A DNA stretch of 64,000 nt from VXNE01 sp965261535 (GCA_965261535.1 OZ253469.1:2542001-2606000); one strand, 5' to 3'; shown: positions 27,614-36,936, numbered from the stretch's first letter. The notes: generated by a model from the letters alone, not told the origin. Numbers and translations are program-made.

Positions 27614-29006
27614 CGCCGTGCCAGGTCGTTTCAAGCGGGTGCTGCGCTCTCGGGAGGTGCTGACGCTCTCTTTCGGCGCCATGATCGGCTGGAGCTGGGT
27701 GCTGCTGACCGGTCACTGGGTCGAGAACGCCGGCTCCCTCGGGACGTTGATCGCCTTCGCGGCGGGCGGCGTGGCGATCGCCTTCATCGGGCTCACCTAC
27801 TCGGAACTCGTCGCCGCGATGCCCAAGGCCGGGGGCGAGCATGTCTATACGCGCGCGGCCTTGGGTCCCGGATGGTCTTTCGTCTGCACCTGGGCGCTGT
27901 TGATGGCGTATTCCGTCGTCTGCCTGTTCGAGTCCGTCGCGCTGCCGACCGCCGTGGAATACCTGTTTCCCGAGATACGCATCGCCACCCTCTGGCACGT
28001 GCTGGACGCGCCGGTACATTTGGGTTTCGTGGCGATGGGCGTGGGCGCGGCGGTAGTCATGACGTGGATCAACGTGGTCGGCATCCGCACCGCGGCCTTT
28101 GTACAGAGCGCCATCACCGGCGCCATCCTGCTGGCTGGCGTCATCCTTCTGACGGGAGCGGTTGGCAACGGCGACTGGTCGAACGCGCAACCTCTCATTG
28201 GCACTCCCGCCACCGGGATACTCACGGTGCTCATCATGGTGCCGGCCCTGATGGTGGGCTTCGACGTCCTGCCGCAGTCGGCGGAAGAAATCGACCTGCC
28301 CGCGAACCGGATCGGGTGGCTGCTGATCGCTTCGCTTGTCATGGCCGTCGCATGGTACGGCGCCATCTCCTTCGGCGTAGCCCTGGGACTCGACGCGGAT
28401 GCGCGTTCCGCGGCGACGGTCGCGACGGCGGACGCGGCGACGGCGCTCTGGGGAGGGTCGTGGGCGGGCGCCGCGCTCATCGCTGGCGGTATTGGCGGCA
28501 TTCTCACGAGCTGGAACGCGTTCATTATCTGCGGCAGCCGCGTGATGTTCGCGTTGTCGGAGTCCGGGATCCTGCCGCGAGCGTTCTCCCGGTTGCATCC
28601 GAAGTACCGCACCCCGTGGGTTGGCATCATCGTGCTCGGGGTGCTGTCCTGCATCTCGCCGCTGTTCGGCCGGGTCATCCTGGTGTGGCTCATCAACGCG
28701 GGTTCCCTGGCGGTGGTCGTGGCCTATCTCTTCGTGCCGATCGCATTCCTTGTGTTGCGCAAGCAAGACCCGGACATGCCGCGGCCATTTCGCGTGCGAT
28801 ACCCACGCACAGTCGGCGGCATCGCCATAGTTCTCGGCGCCGGATTCCTGTCGTTGTACATGCCGTTCAGCCCGTCGTCCCTGGCGTGGCCGTACGAATG
28901 GGCGATGGTCATCGGCTGGGCGGTGATCGGCCTCGTCGTCTGGACCTTCGCCCGCATCAGAAGCGGTCGAACCGCGCCAGCCGCGCCCGAAACAGGTCGG
29001 TCCTGA
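27594..29006 (+). CDS. APC-superfamily amino acid/amine permease
   Basis: A 470-residue inner-membrane transporter with about 12 hydrophobic helices. Helix 1 has the SFGAMIGWSWVLLTG unwound-helix motif, and the GLTYSELVAAMPKAGGEHVYTRAALG segment marks the APC amino-acid permeases. The C-terminus ends in a cytoplasmic Arg-rich tail. It overlaps the CoA-transferase gene, so the start at 27594 implies translational coupling. The substrate is unknown; an amino acid or a related amine is the family norm. Confidence 0.9.
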   Translation: MPRLSSDAVPGRFKRVLRSREVLTLSFGAMIGWSWVLLTGHWVENAGSLGTLIAFAAGGVAIAFIGLTYSELVAAMPKAGGEHVYTRAALGPGWSFVCTWALLMAYSVVCLFESVALPTAVEYLFPEIRIATLWHVLDAPVHLGFVAMGVGAAVVMTWINVVGIRTAAFVQSAITGAILLAGVILLTGAVGNGDWSNAQPLIGTPATGILTVLIMVPALMVGFDVLPQSAEEIDLPANRIGWLLIASLVMAVAWYGAISFGVALGLDADARSAATVATADAATALWGGSWAGAALIAGGIGGILTSWNAFIICGSRVMFALSESGILPRAFSRLHPKYRTPWVGIIVLGVLSCISPLFGRVILVWLINAGSLAVVVAYLFVPIAFLVLRKQDPDMPRPFRVRYPRTVGGIAIVLGAGFLSLYMPFSPSSLAWPYEWAMVIGWAVIGLVVWTFARIRSGRTAPAAPETGRS

Positions 29007-29618
29007 CGGGCGGCACGCAACCTCGCCAGGCACCATGTGCTCCATCGAACCGGTGGCGCGCGATCCCATTGCCACCAACACCCGCCTCGATCGCGTACCG
29101 CGAACCCTCTAGATTTGCGCCCATGGCCAGTTGCACCAATCTAGCGTTTCGCCTTTCTCACCGCCCCAATTCAGTGCACAAATACAACAATCGCGGCTTG
29201 CAGTCCCCATCTATTGGGCCCAAACCGTTGCAAAACCCCGCCGCCCACAAGTTGGCCCGTTTTATGCACGCTTGCATGGAACAAATTTTTAAGTTATTGA
29301 ATTTGCACGAATTAGACTGATCGTCATTTAGCCTGATTTCCGGCGCCACCGCCGCGCCCGAACGCCCTTGTTCCCTCGCGTCAGCGCAGCGGATCCCGCT
29401 GCCAAAACTCCTAGTCAAGACACCAAAGACTGGCGTTGCTGCGGCAATTCTGTCCGTGGGTGCCGTTGCGACGACTGCACACGCAGTTGAGGTTGGATCG
29501 TCCGTTGGAGGGAAGACGGAATTCTATTTGGCCAGGGGCGGCGGTCAAACCCGCCCTGGCGGGAAACAAAAGTTCTGGATATGCATTCTCAGTGGAATAA
29601 AAAACGGGGTTTATTGTC
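29007..29618. other. Intergenic region, transition to lower G+C block
   Basis: About 610 bp separate the permease from the ABC-transporter cluster. From about 29150 the sequence becomes visibly richer in A and T. It contains a possible porin fragment (29414-29545) and a GCCAGGGGCGG/CCGCCCTGGC hairpin (29529-29559). No intact gene was recognised. Confidence 0.45.
29414..29545 (+). pseudogene. Possible remnant of a porin N-terminus
   Basis: One frame reads VKTPKTGVAAAILSVGAVAT, followed by TAHAVEVGSSVGGKTEFYLA. This resembles a signal peptide with an AHA cleavage site and the first beta-strand of an outer-membrane protein. The frame has no ATG (a GTC stands at the start) and degenerates at the hairpin near 29529. 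It is best seen as a truncated gene fragment; the call is tentative. Confidence 0.3.
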
Positions 29619-30566
29619 ATGATAAAGAAACTGCTGACTATGGTCGCTGCTGTAGTCCTTTCCGGAGGTAGCCTCCTGGCTGACGACAGTATGAAGCTGA
29701 CAGTCGGCCACGACATGTGGATTGGTTACGCGGGCTATTTTGTTGCAAAAGATCAAGGCTTCTTTGAGGAAGCCGGGCTCGAAATAGATGCGAAACCATT
29801 TGCCAACCCGGGTGAGACGTTGCCCGCCATGATTGGGGGGCATCTGGATCTTGCAATGTCCACGTTGCAAAACATAACCCTCGCAAAGTTGGTGACCGGC
29901 GAAGAGATAAAGGTGGTTTTCATCTTTGATACCTCAAATGGGGCGGATGCCATAATAGCCAAAGATTCCATATCTTCTGTGAAGGATCTGAAAGGCAAGG
30001 TCGTGGCCGCAACGCAGGGCGAAGTCAATCACATGTTGTTAATGATTGCCCTGGAACAGAATGGCATGAAGGAAAGCGACGTTGAGTTCATCAACATGAG
30101 TGCCGATGATGCGGGCGCGGCATTCTTGTCCGGCAATGTGGACGCCGCGGTTACGTGGGAGCCATGGGTTACGAAGGCGATCGCCAGCGGCGGCACAGTT
30201 CTATTTGATAGCGCGGATACGCCCGACACCATCCTCGATGGCATAGCGCTTACGCCAAAGACTCTCAGCACCAAAAAGGCAGCGGTGGTGGCCTTTATAG
30301 AGGCGGTCGACAAGGGCGTAGATTTCTTGCGGGCAAACCCCGAGGCGGCCGCCATGATCCTGAGCAAAGCGCTGGAGGTGAGCCCTGAAGATGCTCTGGC
30401 AATGCTCGAGACCGACAAAATCTACAACTTGGCAGATAATCGAGAACTGTTCGCGGGGCCCGCGGCAGAGTCCATCGCAAAGGTAGTGAAGTTCCTGGTC
30501 GCCAATGACATGGTGTCAGACGTCAAGGATGTAGACACCATTCTAGACCCGTCTCTGGTTCAATAA
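29619..30566 (+). CDS. ABC transporter substrate-binding protein (NitT/TauT type)
   Basis: A 315-residue periplasmic binding protein with a signal peptide (KKLLTMVAAVVLSGGSLLA). The SsuA/THI5-like fold is indicated by VGHDMWIGYAGYFVAKDQGFFEEAGL, the GETLPAMIGGHLDLAMST ligand-loop segment and a central DAAVTWEPWVTKA. Relatives bind nitrate, sulfonates, pyrimidine precursors or s-triazine-type ring compounds. The deaminase gene starts 14 bp after the stop. The presence of deaminase and isochorismatase-family genes nearby favours a nitrogen-containing substrate, but this is inference. Confidence 0.88.
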   Translation: MIKKLLTMVAAVVLSGGSLLADDSMKLTVGHDMWIGYAGYFVAKDQGFFEEAGLEIDAKPFANPGETLPAMIGGHLDLAMSTLQNITLAKLVTGEEIKVVFIFDTSNGADAIIAKDSISSVKDLKGKVVAATQGEVNHMLLMIALEQNGMKESDVEFINMSADDAGAAFLSGNVDAAVTWEPWVTKAIASGGTVLFDSADTPDTILDGIALTPKTLSTKKAAVVAFIEAVDKGVDFLRANPEAAAMILSKALEVSPEDALAMLETDKIYNLADNRELFAGPAAESIAKVVKFLVANDMVSDVKDVDTILDPSLVQ

Positions 30567-30580
30567 AGAAGTCCAAGGTC

Positions 30581-31186
30581 GTGCGGAAGGGCCACGAATT
30601 CTATATGAAAGTAGCGCTGGCCGAAGCTCAAAGAGGGGTAGAAAGCGGCGAGCCACCCTTCGGTTGCGTCCTGGTGAATGAAGGGGGTGAAGTTGTTTTG
30701 CGGGAACATGATCGGATCAAAGAACTCAATGACATGTCTGCCCACGCTGAAACGCTGATCGTCAAGCGCGCCTGCACGACGTTTGACCGCAACGAATTGA
30801 TCGATCTCACGCTTTATACAACCGTCGAACCCTGTGCCATGTGTTTTACGACAGCCTGGCTGAACAAGATTGAAGGGATCGTATACGGTGCCACCATGGA
30901 GCAAATTGGGCGGATCACAGGAGGGAAGCAACGAGAAATGCCTATTGCAGCCGAAGAGATGAACGCGAGAAGCGGTGGAAAAATAAGGCTTGTCGGCGGT
31001 ATTTTGCGGGAGTCCTGCCAGCAGATGTTCCTGGAATACGCAGATGTTCCTGGAATACGAATATCGGTAAAGGTACTGGTCGGGGTAAGCGTCACTTTGA
31101 GTATAAGGCGGAGATTGCCGCTACCGTCGTCAGGCGACCCCAGACCCCTCCCTCGGCCTGCACCATTTTTTCGCAAGCGCGCCTGA
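30581..31186 (+). CDS. Nucleoside/cytosine deaminase family protein with altered C-terminus
   Basis: The first about 148 residues form a complete zinc-dependent deaminase. SAHAETLIVKRA supplies the zinc His and the proton-shuttling Glu, and TTVEPCAMCF the two zinc cysteines. A 19-bp tandem duplication at 31022-31059 shifts the frame a few codons before the original end. With one copy the gene would end QQMFLEYEYR and stop at 31068-31070. The duplication adds about 45 unrelated residues read antisense to the neighbouring hydrolase gene. The catalytic core is untouched. The GTG start at 30581 could be replaced by ATG 30605. Confidence 0.8.
   Translation: MRKGHEFYMKVALAEAQRGVESGEPPFGCVLVNEGGEVVLREHDRIKELNDMSAHAETLIVKRACTTFDRNELIDLTLYTTVEPCAMCFTTAWLNKIEGIVYGATMEQIGRITGGKQREMPIAAEEMNARSGGKIRLVGGILRESCQQMFLEYADVPGIRISVKVLVGVSVTLSIRRRLPLPSSGDPRPLPRPAPFFRKRA
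31022..31059 (+). repeat. 19-bp tandem duplication in the deaminase gene
   Basis: The unit CAGATGTTCCTGGAATACG occurs twice with no mismatch (31022-31040 and 31041-31059). Because 19 is not a multiple of three, it changes the reading frame. Confidence 0.95.
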
Positions 31187-31882
31187 TTGCCGGATCGAAA
31201 GTGGAAATGGCGTCGGCAACATAGTGGCAAAAGAGACCGTATTCCGTGGCGCTGCGCAATGTGCTGTGTACGCATACATCGGCCGTCACCCCGGCAACCA
31301 GGAGTTCGGTGACGCCAAGGGTAGTCAACATGCCGAGTAACTCAGTTTCATGAAAGGCACTATAGCTGGACTTGTCAATCACAATTTCGCCCGGCTGCGG
31401 CGCCAGCAAGGGGATGATTTCATGACCAACCTGTCCTCGAATCAGCAGTCGCCCGAGGGGTCCCGCGCTGCCAATTTCACACCCACCGGCCCGGCTTCGT
31501 CCCAGCTTTTGCGGATGACAGTCGGAAAGATCTGGTATTGCCGCTCTACGGAAAAATCCACTATTCCAAGGAACCACCCGAACGCACCGACGACGGCGAG
31601 ACGGCGGCACCATTTCTCCGCGTCGAAGTGCCAAGGCTGCGACCGGACGTTCGACGATCCTCGTTATTTGGAACTGGACCACAACGTCCCGAGGGCATAG
31701 CCTTCACGCGTATGAAACACCGGGATTCCGGCATTGCGCGCCGAAGTCAGCAATGCTTCAGCCTTGGGCAGTATTGGCTCAACCCAGTCGGTACCCCCAT
31801 AGCGCGATGCATAGCCGCCTTGCTCGCAAAAGTCCCGCTGGAAGTCGATCATCAGCAAGGCAAGTTTTTGGTTCCCCCTCAT
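31092..31882 (-). pseudogene. Isochorismatase-family cysteine hydrolase, interrupted
   Basis: The N-terminal part (start 31882, MRGNQKLALLMIDFQRDF) runs well to VFHTREGY and then breaks. It resumes in another frame with PDLSDCHPQKLGRSRAGG and continues to 31092. All three catalytic residues survive: Asp in MIDFQRDF, Lys in IDKSSYSAF and Cys in TADVCVHST. The spacing shows about 160 foreign bases inserted between the halves. Related enzymes hydrolyse amides such as biuret or ureidoacrylate. The gene is antisense inside an otherwise plus-strand transporter cluster. Without the insert it would encode about 215 residues. Confidence 0.82.
31535..31695 (+). other. Inserted fragment resembling an HNH-nuclease domain
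   Basis: On the plus strand, opposite to the interrupted hydrolase, one frame reads KCQGCDRTFDDPRY then LELDHNVPRA. The CxxC and the LELDHNVP motif are those of an HNH-type zinc domain found at the C-terminus of some DNA methyltransferases. An adjacent frame (LYGKIHYSKEPPERTDDGE) also looks protein-like, so the fragment itself is frameshifted. It has no start or end of its own. Borders are approximate. Confidence 0.5.
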
Positions 31883-31940
31883 CAACTTCAGCCCAAGCAC
31901 CATTGCAGATCTGCGTTATCTTGACTGAAGTGATTCAGAA

Positions 31941-32760
31941 ATGAAACAGTACTTCCTGTTGCGTGCGCCCATCCCCCGGCCATTGGTCTGGACGATGGCA
32001 ATTCTTTCCCTGGTTCTAACGATAGCGTCGTACGTATGGATGAGCCAGAACGCCGTGGGCAATCCCGAAAAAGAGACGTTCTTCCCTACCGTTGGCATCA
32101 TTGCACAAACATCCTGGCAGATGATTACCGAAAATCACGCCATGATCCTGTCGGACATGTACCACAGCACATTCCGCGTGTTCGCCGGATTCTTGATCCC
32201 CCTTGATGGCCGCAGTACTAGCGGTGCCGATTGGGGTGTTGATGGGGGCCTTTAAAATCGCGGAGTCTTTCTTTCAACCATGGGCGGAGTTTATCCGCTA
32301 TATACCCGTACCGGCGCTCATTCCCTTGTTCATCGCCATATTTGGCGTAAATGAAGAGCCCAAGATATATCTGATATTCGTCGGCACATTCTTCCCCTTG
32401 TTGCTGATGGTCGCTGATGAAATTCGACGCGTCAGCTACGACCTTGTCAAGGTTGCCCACACGCTGGGAGCTTCTCAAACTGAAATAATGACCAAGGTCC
32501 TTTTGCGAAGCTCACTCCCCGGAATTTTTGATTCACTCAGAATCTGTCATGGCTGGGCGTGGACCTATCTGGTTGTTGCGGAGTTGATTGCAACGAACGA
32601 AGGTCTGGGGATTCGCATTATGAAATTCGCAAGATTTATTCAAATGCCGAAAATAATGTTGTATCTGCTCCTGCTAGGATTGCTCGGCTTGATCCTGGAC
32701 ATGATGTTTCGTGCATTCAACAGACGAGCTTTCGGATGGGCGGACACGTCTAAAAGATGA
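31941..32760 (+). pseudogene. ABC transporter permease (NitT/TauT type), frameshifted
   Basis: The first 87 codons (MKQYFLLRAPIPRPLVW...) give one transmembrane helix and the FRVFAGFLIP start of the permease domain. A run of five C at 32198-32202 puts the rest out of frame. With four C the protein reads on as LMAAVLAVPIGVLMGAF and continues through the EAA-like loop VAHTLGASQTEIMTKVLL to 32760, about 272 residues. It belongs with the flanking binding protein and ATPase. A homopolymer indel is the commonest sequencing error, so the lesion may not be real. Confidence 0.78.
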
Positions 32761-33596
32761 AATTGGAAGTCGATGGGGTCACCAGAACGTATCATTCGGA
32801 CAACCGAATTGTTGAAGCGCTGAAATCATGCGCGTTCACGATTGACCACGCTGATTTTGTTGTGTTCCTCGGCCCTTCCGGCTGTGGAAAATCTACGCTC
32901 CTGAATATTATTAGCGGCCTGGAACAGCCGACCAGCGGTCAAGTGATACTCGACGGCGAAGCGATGACCGGACCGAGCCCGGAGATTGGCATGGTATTTC
33001 AGCAATACACGCTGTTCCCGTGGCTGACCGTCGAGAAGAATGCCGCCTTCGCGGACCGGCTAAAATGCAACGGCGCAAAAGGCCAATTAGAAAATGACAG
33101 GCCGCGCAATATCGCACGAAGAGCACAGAAACTGTTGAAACTGGTTGGTCTGGAAGACTTTTCCAAAGCTTACCCGAGGGAACTATCAGGGGGCATGCAA
33201 CAGCGCCTGGCGATTGTCCGAGCACTGGCCAATCGACCAAAAATCCTACTCATGGATGAACCTTTCGGTGCGCTCGATTCTCAGACTCGGGAAGAATTGC
33301 AGGACATGATACAACTGCTCAGTCAGGTCGAAAAGATCACTGTGATTTTTGTTACCCACGATGTGGACGAAGCGATCTACCTGGCAAATCAAGTGATGGT
33401 ATTCTCACCGGCGCCCGGTCGTATCGTCGAGGAGGTCCCCATTCCCTTTGGCCCGGCTCGAGACCCATCGCTCAAACTTACAGAAGAGTTCTTGACGATC
33501 AAAAGGAATTTGAAAAAGCTGATCAGTCAAGACCAAACACCTTCTTACAGTCGCAAGGAATTGTTGGAGCTAATCGACAGTTCACGATCTCGATAG
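32757..33596 (+). CDS. ABC transporter ATP-binding protein (NitT/TauT type)
   Basis: A 279-residue ATPase subunit. Walker A is FLGPSGCGKST, the Q-loop MVFQQYTLFPW, the signature LSGGMQQRL, Walker B ILLMDEPFGALD, and the H-loop VIFVTHDVDEA. The DVDEAIYLANQVMVFSPAPGRI ending is typical of the nitrate/taurine group. The start overlaps the permease stop by four bases. It is intact although the permease appears broken. Confidence 0.92.
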   Translation: MKLEVDGVTRTYHSDNRIVEALKSCAFTIDHADFVVFLGPSGCGKSTLLNIISGLEQPTSGQVILDGEAMTGPSPEIGMVFQQYTLFPWLTVEKNAAFADRLKCNGAKGQLENDRPRNIARRAQKLLKLVGLEDFSKAYPRELSGGMQQRLAIVRALANRPKILLMDEPFGALDSQTREELQDMIQLLSQVEKITVIFVTHDVDEAIYLANQVMVFSPAPGRIVEEVPIPFGPARDPSLKLTEEFLTIKRNLKKLISQDQTPSYSRKELLELIDSSRSR

Positions 33597-33714
33597 GAAG
33601 GTCCTGTCGGGCACCGGAGCGGGTCGAAAGTCGTGTCAGGCCGCCGCCTTCGCCGGTTACGGTGTCATTGCCAAACAGCGTGCGTCCGTCGCTGGCGACA
33701 GCCCCGTGGGGTGC

Positions 33715-34752
33715 CTACTTGGCGGATGCCACGGGCGGGATCCGATACACGCTTGCCGCAGTCCCGCTGAAGATCGACGCTTTTTCGGCGTCGCTCAACC
33801 CCATCTTCGCGGCGATGCGCTTGAGCAGGTTCCAGAGCGTGCGGTACGAGATACTTTCCTTGTCTACAGGGAAGTTGCTCTCGAACATGCAGCGTTCCAC
33901 GCCGAACGCCTCGATGGCGTAGCGGTAAAACGGGTAGAGCAGTTCACAAAGCTCCTTTGACCCCATGGGGCCCGCCGCGCGCTGATGCATGTGAAACGGC
34001 GGTTCCCAATCCCGCCCGGCCCGCTGTTGCGCGCCGCCGCACTTCATGACGGCGTTGGGACAGCGGGCAATCGCGTCGATGCACTCCTTCCACCGGGCGA
34101 TCGCCTTGGGGCTGGCATTGGGGTCGATCTTCCCGCCAAGATGGTTGACGATGATGGTGACATCGGGGTGCGCCTTCGCCAGCTTGGCGAGGGTAGGCAG
34201 GCGTTCGTAATCGGGCGAGTAGTTGTCGTAGGTGAGATTGTGTTTCCCGAGCATCGCGTAGCCTTCCTGGAACTGGGCGTCGATTTCCGGCGGTAAGGGG
34301 TAGCGTATCCCGCGAAAGTTGGACGAGGCGGCGATGTGCGCCTCGAGCACCGGCTCTACCGCCTTGCCGAGCCGGAGATCGGCGGTGCTGAAGATCCCCG
34401 TGCACAGGCGCATGTTGCCGTACTTGCCCGACCTGCTCATCGCGGCGATGCCGTGGACGAACTCCGTCTCGCCGATACACCGCATCTCTTCGGGCCCGTC
34501 GGCCCGGTAGAAAGCCCCGCACTGGGCAAAGACCGTCTGGACGACGTTGTGACCGGAAGTCCGGATGTCCTCGGACATCTCCTCGCAGAGGTAGACCTTC
34601 TGTTCCCAGCGGGTGTGCGGCTCCCGATCGACTTCTCGGCAATCCCACAGGTGGTGGTGGGGGTCAATGATGGGCAGTTCCGGCTCCAGCACGTCTTCCG
34701 GCATTGCCTGGGCTAGCCACTGCTCGAGGGGTGCGTTTTCGGGGTAGGTCAT
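33715..34752 (-). CDS. Amidohydrolase-family (amidohydro_2) metal enzyme
   Basis: About 345 residues of a TIM-barrel amidohydrolase of the type that acts on carboxylated rings or lactones. IIDPHHHLWDC gives the HxH metal motif on strand 1, TIIVNHLGGKI the central His, and MFESNFPVDKESISY the late Asp region. Relatives include decarboxylases and 2-pyrone-4,6-dicarboxylate lactonase-like enzymes, so the reaction is unknown. The ATG at 34752 is used; a TTG 36 bases earlier is an alternative. It is transcribed away from the cytochrome gene. Confidence 0.85.
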   Translation of the reverse strand: MTYPENAPLEQWLAQAMPEDVLEPELPIIDPHHHLWDCREVDREPHTRWEQKVYLCEEMSEDIRTSGHNVVQTVFAQCGAFYRADGPEEMRCIGETEFVHGIAAMSRSGKYGNMRLCTGIFSTADLRLGKAVEPVLEAHIAASSNFRGIRYPLPPEIDAQFQEGYAMLGKHNLTYDNYSPDYERLPTLAKLAKAHPDVTIIVNHLGGKIDPNASPKAIARWKECIDAIARCPNAVMKCGGAQQRAGRDWEPPFHMHQRAAGPMGSKELCELLYPFYRYAIEAFGVERCMFESNFPVDKESISYRTLWNLLKRIAAKMGLSDAEKASIFSGTAASVYRIPPVASAK

Positions 34753-34907
34753 CGGGGGAGCCTTCGCAAGCGACGGGTCAGAAAACAAGCTATGGTCATT
34801 AAATCACAAGCCGATAGATTGCTGTTCGGCAAGCCAAGGATAAACCGTCGGCGTTCGATTGCCGTGCTTCGGATCGAGTACAATCGCGGCCGCGAAACTG
34901 GAGGTAA

Positions 34908-35336
34908 ATGGTGAAACGACTGCTCGCCCTGGCGACACTCCTCGCGGTGCCGGTCTCGGCCGGTTCGACATCGGGGGATACCCTTGACGATATCCGTGGC
35001 CGTCTCGCGCCGTTCGGGAGTTCCTGTCTTGAAGGAGACGAGGCCTGCGGTTCGGCCCCGGTGGCGAGCCCCGCGGTAGTAGCGGCGGCCAACGAACCGC
35101 TGTCGGGTCGCGAGGTCTATGATCGATTCTGTTTCGTTTGCCATGCCACGGGCGTAGCTGAAGCGCCCCTGTTTCAGGACGCCGACCAATGGGCGCCCCG
35201 TCTTGAGAAGGGTATGGACGAGTTGCTGCGTACCAGCACCGCCGGTCTCGGCGCCATGCCCCCGAAGGGTACCTGTATGACCTGCTCCGACGACGAGATG
35301 GTGAACGCCATTCGCTACCTGAGCGCCGCCGAGTAG
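34908..35336 (+). CDS. Cytochrome c5-like electron carrier
   Basis: A 142-residue exported c-type cytochrome. It has a short signal peptide (LLALATLLAVPVSA), a heme-binding CFVCH motif near residue 82, and an axial Met in LGAMPPKGTCMTCSDDEM. The extra CxxC-like cysteines after the Met are the disulfide typical of cytochrome c5. It would carry electrons in the periplasm. The ATG at 34908 follows GGAG by four bases. Confidence 0.88.
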   Translation: MVKRLLALATLLAVPVSAGSTSGDTLDDIRGRLAPFGSSCLEGDEACGSAPVASPAVVAAANEPLSGREVYDRFCFVCHATGVAEAPLFQDADQWAPRLEKGMDELLRTSTAGLGAMPPKGTCMTCSDDEMVNAIRYLSAAE

Positions 35337-35358
35337 CAAGTCGCGCGCGAATCACCTC

Positions 35359-35622
35359 GTGCCACTGTTGTCGAAGTCCCTAGCGCCCGAGCGACTTGCG
35401 CAGGCGCTTGACCGCATCGAAACGGAACGCCTGCCCGAGTTGAAACGCATCCAGGCCATGCGGGCGCTGCCCCCGAAGGTGGTGCTGTCGCGTGCATGGT
35501 GGGGCGATCCGTTGCGCCAGTTCACAGGCTTGGTCTTGCGCCGACAATCAGTTCGAGCAAGGCTCGCGCACCTGTTGTCGGACTTCCTCTACGGCGTGAG
35601 CAACGTGCAGTTGAAAGTCTGA
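35359..35622 (+). CDS. Hypothetical small protein
   Basis: An 87-codon frame starts 22 bp after the cytochrome gene (GTG start). The sequence ETERLPELKRIQAMRALPPK is helical and basic, followed by WWGDPLRQFTGLVLRRQSV. No family is recognised and there is no good ribosome binding site. It ends 13 bp before the transposase pseudogene, so it may be the truncated beginning of a larger gene. Confidence 0.35.
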   Translation: MPLLSKSLAPERLAQALDRIETERLPELKRIQAMRALPPKVVLSRAWWGDPLRQFTGLVLRRQSVRARLAHLLSDFLYGVSNVQLKV

Positions 35623-35635
35623 CCAGCCCGGCGCC

Positions 35636-36790
35636 TCAGAAGTGGGATCGCAACTCCCTATCGGCATGTGGCGTGAATGTGAAATCGGCAGTGGGATGGA
35701 GGTCGCTCGCTTCGTCCAGCGCGGCCCAGTGGAAAGCGCATTCGAACAGGGACAGCAAGGTCTGCAAACGATCGAAATTCTGCACCTGAACGCTGGACAG
35801 GTGGAACTGTTGCTTGAGCTCGCGGTTGGTGGATTCGATCGGTTCCGTCGATATGAATCCTTCTACGAGCCGGGTGAGCACGAGCCGATTGCGGCGCATG
35901 GGTTCCGATGTCAGCAGGAGATAGCGTGGCGCCTCATACGTGCCGTGTCGCAGGTCGAAACCCACGACGACAAAAAATAGTGGCCGCTGGGGACATTCCG
36001 GCAGTCGCACAGGCAGGAATCCGAAGTGGCAGAATACGGCATAGTCGATGTCTTCCCAGAGCTTGTACATGGTTGTGGCATAGGGGGTAGAGCACATTTC
36101 GGCGAGTTCGGAACCGGTGTACAGGCGGCGACGGTAGATCAGTTAGATGTCCTCCTGCTGGTTCAGCACGAACCGGCAACTCTGGTCCCGCGCGAGATCT
36201 CGTAGCAGCTCCAGACCCGGTGTTGCCGAGCGATTCACGATGAGTCCGTGTCCGCCCGAAGCGCGTCGCACTTGTTGGATGAGTGTCAGAACCTCTCCGG
36301 CCTGATCCGCCGACTCCGGTGCCCGGTCCGACCAGGGGCGTAGCGCAACGGGATAGAACGATGCGCTGGCATTGTCGCTGGCGATGACTTCGCACAGCCT
36401 GTAACCCCGCTTGCCAGGTCCTTCGCCGTCGTCGCCGAGGGGCGAAAGGAACTCCATCTTTTCCGCGTAGCGCTTCTCCACATCGAAGAACTGCAGCAGC
36501 AACCGCGTGTTGTCGGTCACCCGACCGCATGCCATGCGCAACAGATTGTCGGTCACCGTGCGGCCCGTTACCGTATTGGCCAGGTTGCGGCTGAGGCGCT
36601 TGTGGGTTGCATGCAGGGCGATTTTCTCATTGAGAATCCGGGCGATGTCCATCAACCGCACCGAGCGCGAGCGATGAATCCCGATCACCATGTCCTGAAC
36701 GAAACGCGCCGCCACCTTGCCCAGACCTTGGGAAATTGTCTTGCAGAACAGCGATAAATCGTCTCGACGCATCGGCTTGACGCTGCGCAA
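35636..36790 (-). pseudogene. IS4-type DDE transposase with internal stop
   Basis: One reading frame of 384 codons spans 36790 to 35636. The only lesion is an in-frame TAA at 36143-36145, after RFVLNQQEDI. The N-terminus (LGKVAARFVQDMVIGIHRSR) and the segment IASDNASASFYPVALRPWS resemble IS4-like transposases. The C-terminal ESTNRELKQQFHLSSVQVQNF carries the Glu region. I could not define terminal inverted repeats. The element is probably a dead single copy. Confidence 0.7.
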
Positions 36791-36936
36791 TGGTTTCGAC
36801 AGGCCTTAATCCTACTGCGCTTTTCCGACGAGGGTGGGATAACCAGAAACTTTTCTTTGCCGTTGGTTCAAAGGAACGGAGTCGGCCGCGAGACGAGGGG
36901 TTTTGACGTACTTCGCGCGGCACCATTCGCCTCGAC

